This document shows, in pieces, positions 61,719 through 64,000 of a stretch of DNA of 64,000 nucleotides. The first letter of the stretch is position 1; every line of letters begins with the position of its first letter. The position numbers and the translations under genes were made by a program. This DNA comes from Bacteroidota bacterium (GTDB lineage Bacteria; Bacteroidota; Bacteroidia; Flavobacteriales; Flavobacteriaceae), in contig JAJRRO010000039.1 in the NCBI GenBank assembly GCA_024279425.1, positions 1-64,000 on the forward strand. Reading direction: 5' to 3'. The notes under the pieces are model-generated. The model was given only the letters and a program-made list of their open reading frames with translations. It was not told where the DNA came from and made no database searches.

Positions 61719-62407
61719 TGTATGTTTTTTATAAATTCTTTCAAATCCTCCATATTCTTAAGACCTGGCTCAATTTCAAACTTGCTATTTACATCAATGG
61801 CATAACAGTATTTGGATTCTTTTCCTTGCAGAAATGACTGAATATTTTCTTTTTCATCCAGTCCAATGCCACCACTCAGAAAATATGGTTTTTTAGAAGG
61901 ATATTTTTCCAACAACCTCCAATCAAATCTGTATCCGTTACCACCGGGAAGTTCACCTTTGGTATCAAATAAGAAATAGTCGCAGACATCTTCATAGGGC
62001 TTTAAAACCTTAAAATCAAATCCATTTCTTATTGAAAAAACCTTGATTATCTCGACTCTATTTGATTTCTGGTCAAGCTTGGATGGAGTCTCGTCAATTT
62101 TCTTTTTTCTCGACTGCCCTTGAAATGACAGAAAGTCAACTTCTAGCTCCTTACAATATTCTGGGCTTTCGTTCCCATGAAGTTGAACAGCATGTAAATT
62201 GTGTTTGTCCACTTCGGAAATCACTTCTTTCAATGGGGCATTTACAAAAACACCGACTTTTTTAATATTTGCTGAGATTTCAGGAATGTTTCCTTCAAAA
62301 TACCGTTTTGAAGGCTCCCAGAAAATAAAACCCAAATACTCGGGTTGCAAAGCGGCCACCTTTTTGATGTTGTCCGAATATTTCATTCCGCAGACCTTAA
62401 GTTTCAT
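61715..62407 (-). CDS. trpF: Phosphoribosylanthranilate isomerase with an in-frame insertion
   Basis: The 230-residue TIM-barrel enzyme has the catalytic Cys in [28 protein letters not shown], the Asp in [19 protein letters not shown], and FLSGGIG. It is about 25 residues longer than the usual 205. The extra segment lies between residues 89 and 117 ([17 protein letters not shown]... to ...SNR), before EIIKVFS. The DNA there (62106-62131) resembles a dispersed palindromic element of Bacteroidota. The active-site loops are intact, so the enzyme probably still works. It is coupled by four-base overlaps on both sides. Confidence 0.93.
   Translation of the reverse strand: MKLKVCGMKYSDNIKKVAALQPEYLGFIFWEPSKRYFEGNIPEISANIKKVGVFVNAPLKEVISEVDKHNLHAVQLHGNESPEYCKELEVDFLSFQGQSRKKKIDETPSKLDQKSNRVEIIKVFSIRNGFDFKVLKPYEDVCDYFLFDTKGELPGGNGYRFDWRLLEKYPSKKPYFLSGGIGLDEKENIQSFLQGKESKYCYAIDVNSKFEIEPGLKNMEDLKEFIKNIQ
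62057..62143. repeat. Putative REP-like element inserted in trpF
   Basis: On the trpF coding strand, TCATTTCAAGGGCAGTCGAG resembles TCATTTCGAGCGCAGTCGAG, a dispersed palindromic repeat that I recall from flavobacterial genomes, with two differences. The surrounding 87 bases encode residues absent from ordinary TrpF. The total excess is about 75 bases, a multiple of three. No second copy is present in this window. Confidence 0.4.
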
Positions 62408-63189
62408 GACTTCAAATCTTTGATAAATTGGGAGGCACTTGCTCCAGGATTGTTTGTCTTCATAAAGTTTTCACCAATGAGGAACCCTTTATAGCCATAC
62501 GATTTTAAATCTTTTATAGCTTCTATACTGCTAATGCCACTTTCAGAGACTTTGACAAAATCATCTGGAATTAGCCTAGAGAGCGATTTACTGGTTTCTA
62601 AACTAACCTCAAATGTTTTGAGGTTGCGATTGTTGACCCCCAACATATCCAAACTTGGCATAATCGATTTATGCAATTCCTTCTCGTTGTGAATCTCTAG
62701 TAGTACATCAAGATCTAGACTTTTGGCGAACTCTGAAAAGGTTTTAATTTCAGTTTTTGTCAAAATTGCCGCAATCAATAATATTACATCAGCTCCGTGG
62801 GCTTTAGCCTCTAGCATTTGATACTCATCAATTATAAACTCTTTGCGAAGCAATGGCATATTAACAGAGGCTCTGGCTAGAAGTAAATCATCCAAGGACC
62901 CTCCAAAGTACTTCCCATCTGTTAATACCGACATTCCGCAAACCCCAGCATTTTGGTATCCTTGGGCAACATCTTGTACGTTAAGGCCTTGATTTATTAC
63001 TGCCTTTGAAGGTGAACGTCTTTTATGCTCCGCAATTATTCCTGTCGGACTGTGACGAAGTACTTTGGCCAAAGAGGTGATTTCCTTGTCAAAAAGCACT
63101 GAACTATCCAATTGCGAAATTGGAATCAATCGCTTTTTAAGGCTAACTTCTTTTCTTTTGTCTTTAACTATTTTGTCTAGAATATTCAT
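62404..63189 (-). CDS. trpC: Indole-3-glycerol phosphate synthase
   Basis: The 261-residue TIM-barrel enzyme has the N-terminal NILDKIVKDKRKEV, the substrate-binding IIAEHKRRSPSKAVIN (catalytic Lys), MSVLTDGKYFGGSL, PLLRKEFIIDEYQ, LGVNNRNLKTF and VSESGISS near the C-terminus. Length is normal. It overlaps trpF by four bases and follows trpD after 36 bases. Confidence 0.97.
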   Translation of the reverse strand: MNILDKIVKDKRKEVSLKKRLIPISQLDSSVLFDKEITSLAKVLRHSPTGIIAEHKRRSPSKAVINQGLNVQDVAQGYQNAGVCGMSVLTDGKYFGGSLDDLLLARASVNMPLLRKEFIIDEYQMLEAKAHGADVILLIAAILTKTEIKTFSEFAKSLDLDVLLEIHNEKELHKSIMPSLDMLGVNNRNLKTFEVSLETSKSLSRLIPDDFVKVSESGISSIEAIKDLKSYGYKGFLIGENFMKTNNPGASASQFIKDLKS

Positions 63190-63225
63190 TTGATCTTTAA
63201 CGCTTACTAAAGAGCATTCTTTAAT

Positions 63226-64000
63226 TTAGGCAGCACTTAGCTTTTGTAATTTCAGTAGGGCGTTTAAACCTTTACCGGTTAAAAGAGATTCCTTTGCTTT
63301 GTCAAAACCTTCTTTTGGTGTTAAACCATTGACCGTGGCTATTGCGATACCTGCATTGGCACAAACTACATTTTTCTGGGCTTCGGTACCGTTTCCTTTT
63401 AAAATATCCATGAATATCTTGGCTGATTCTTTTATGGTTTCACCACCTACAATTTCAGATTGGCGCACGGCATTTACTCCAAAATCTTCCGGTTTTAAGA
63501 TTCCTTCGGAATGGTTCGAAATTGTTTTTGTGTCCCCTGTCAAAGAAATTTCATCATAGCCGTCCAAAGCATGGAGTACCGTGAAATTTTTATCGGTATT
63601 TTGATAGAGGTAGCCATACATACGAGCCAGTTCCAAATTGAAAACACCAACCATCTGATTTTTGGGAAAGGCGGGGTTTACCATGGGCCCCAACATATTG
63701 AAAAAAGTCTTAACCGCTAATTCTCGCCTGATCGGAGCTACATTTTTCATGGCCGGATGAAACAAGGGTGCATGCAATACGCATATTCCTGCCTGGTCAA
63801 TTGATTTTTCCAAAAAGTCAGCTTCATTACTAAATTTAATTCCTAAAAATTCCATCACATTACTGCTTCCACATTTAGAGGAAACGCCATAGTTACCATG
63901 TTTGGTGACCTTGACACCCGCTCCAGCCGTAACAAAGGAGGCTAAAGTTGAAATATTGAAAGTGTCCTTGCCATCGCCTCCGGTGCCACACAAGTCTATC
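63226..64000 (-). CDS. trpD: Anthranilate phosphoribosyltransferase (N-terminus beyond right edge)
   Basis: The frame is open to the window edge; the first visible residues are IDLCGTGGDGKDTFN, the glycine-rich PRPP/anthranilate site, which normally lies near residue 80. The TTG at 63993 is therefore internal, not a start. It also has VTKHGNYGVSSKCGSSNVME, FLHAPLFHPAMK-like VLHAPLFHPAMK, the RRELAVKTFFNMLGPMVNP segment and VLHALDGYDEISLTG. It transfers phosphoribose from PRPP to anthranilate. trpE and trpG probably lie further right. Confidence 0.96.
   Translation of the reverse strand, partial: IDLCGTGGDGKDTFNISTLASFVTAGAGVKVTKHGNYGVSSKCGSSNVMEFLGIKFSNEADFLEKSIDQAGICVLHAPLFHPAMKNVAPIRRELAVKTFFNMLGPMVNPAFPKNQMVGVFNLELARMYGYLYQNTDKNFTVLHALDGYDEISLTGDTKTISNHSEGILKPEDFGVNAVRQSEIVGGETIKESAKIFMDILKGNGTEAQKNVVCANAGIAIATVNGLTPKEGFDKAKESLLTGKGLNALLKLQKLSAA

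Noticed and set aside
63991-63993. TTG as the trpD start codon
   Set aside because: The preceding codons (ATA, GAC) continue the conserved IDLCGTGGDG site, so the gene continues beyond the right edge.

Overview
The window is a stretch of chromosome from a member of the Bacteroidota, most likely a marine Flavobacteriaceae. The evidence is: low GC coding sequence (about 35-40% where counted); promoter-like TAnnTTTG boxes; a 30S THX ribosomal protein gene; DUF6702, PD40/OmpA and SusC-type N-terminal domains; and gene orders I associate with flavobacteria (birA/rsfS/ftsH/LUD/cdsA/psd and coaD/ddl/PASTA/rluD). Genes are packed closely on both strands, with many short overlaps. I see no rRNA, tRNA, CRISPR array, integrase, transposase or restriction system, so most of the window is core chromosome.

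Layout. 1-895 is the N-terminal part of a repeat-rich surface protein that runs off the left edge. 1166-5598 holds two tandem secreted proteins that look like TonB-receptor N-termini without a receptor, then DUF6702 and an M1 metallopeptidase. 5683-10967 holds tatA, a PAP2 phosphatase, an O-methyltransferase, a GNAT enzyme, kynureninase, an MFS transporter and a lipoprotein. 11100-12535 is a frameshifted OmpA-family gene, followed by 511 bases with no intact gene. 13047-18192 holds a second-type clpP, kynurenine 3-monooxygenase, a cysteine-less zinc-ribbon-family protein, a Nif3-like protein and lpxK. 18182-24637 runs leftward: a TPR hybrid sensor kinase coupled to gap, then lipA, an ECF sigma factor with a small Cys-rich membrane protein, and an ECF sigma/anti-sigma pair. 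24845-28978 holds murB, an aminotransferase, an aspartyl-protease/PDZ protein and DUF1573. 29176-36368 holds valS, two tandem PPK2 kinases, and an AGMO-like hydroxylase with a creatininase-family protein. 36379-41163 is a membrane-lipid and quality-control cluster (ACBP, psd, cdsA, LUD, ftsH, rsfS), with birA divergent. 41985-47061 holds an SRPBCC protein, a frameshifted pyrE, a Nudix hydrolase and a multi-PAS kinase with its response regulator. 47296-51610 holds coaD, ddl, a PASTA protein, rluD, yaaA and the 42-residue THX gene. 51721-55893 holds a UDG-superfamily protein, ppc and a TPR-like membrane protein. 56308-57940 holds two paralogous barrel-less TonB-plug proteins, the first broken by an in-frame stop. 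57947-59440 is an M20 peptidase, and 59481-64000 is the end of a trpD-C-F-B-A operon.

How the genes work together. The trp operon makes tryptophan, while kynU and kmo at the other end belong to the kynurenine route that degrades it or feeds NAD synthesis. psd, cdsA and lpxK serve membrane lipid and lipid A synthesis; murB and ddl serve peptidoglycan; valS, rsfS, rluD and THX serve translation.

No multi-gene system here is clearly new. The observations most worth a second look are the solitary plug proteins and their two truncated relatives, an apparent REP-like in-frame insertion in trpF, the pyrE frameshift sitting on a correctly phased A-AAA-AAA slippery run, the AGMO-like/creatininase pair, and the zinc-ribbon protein lacking every cysteine ligand. 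Three probable one-base losses (ompA, a small ORF, pyrE), each in a short homopolymer, raise the possibility of systematic sequencing error.
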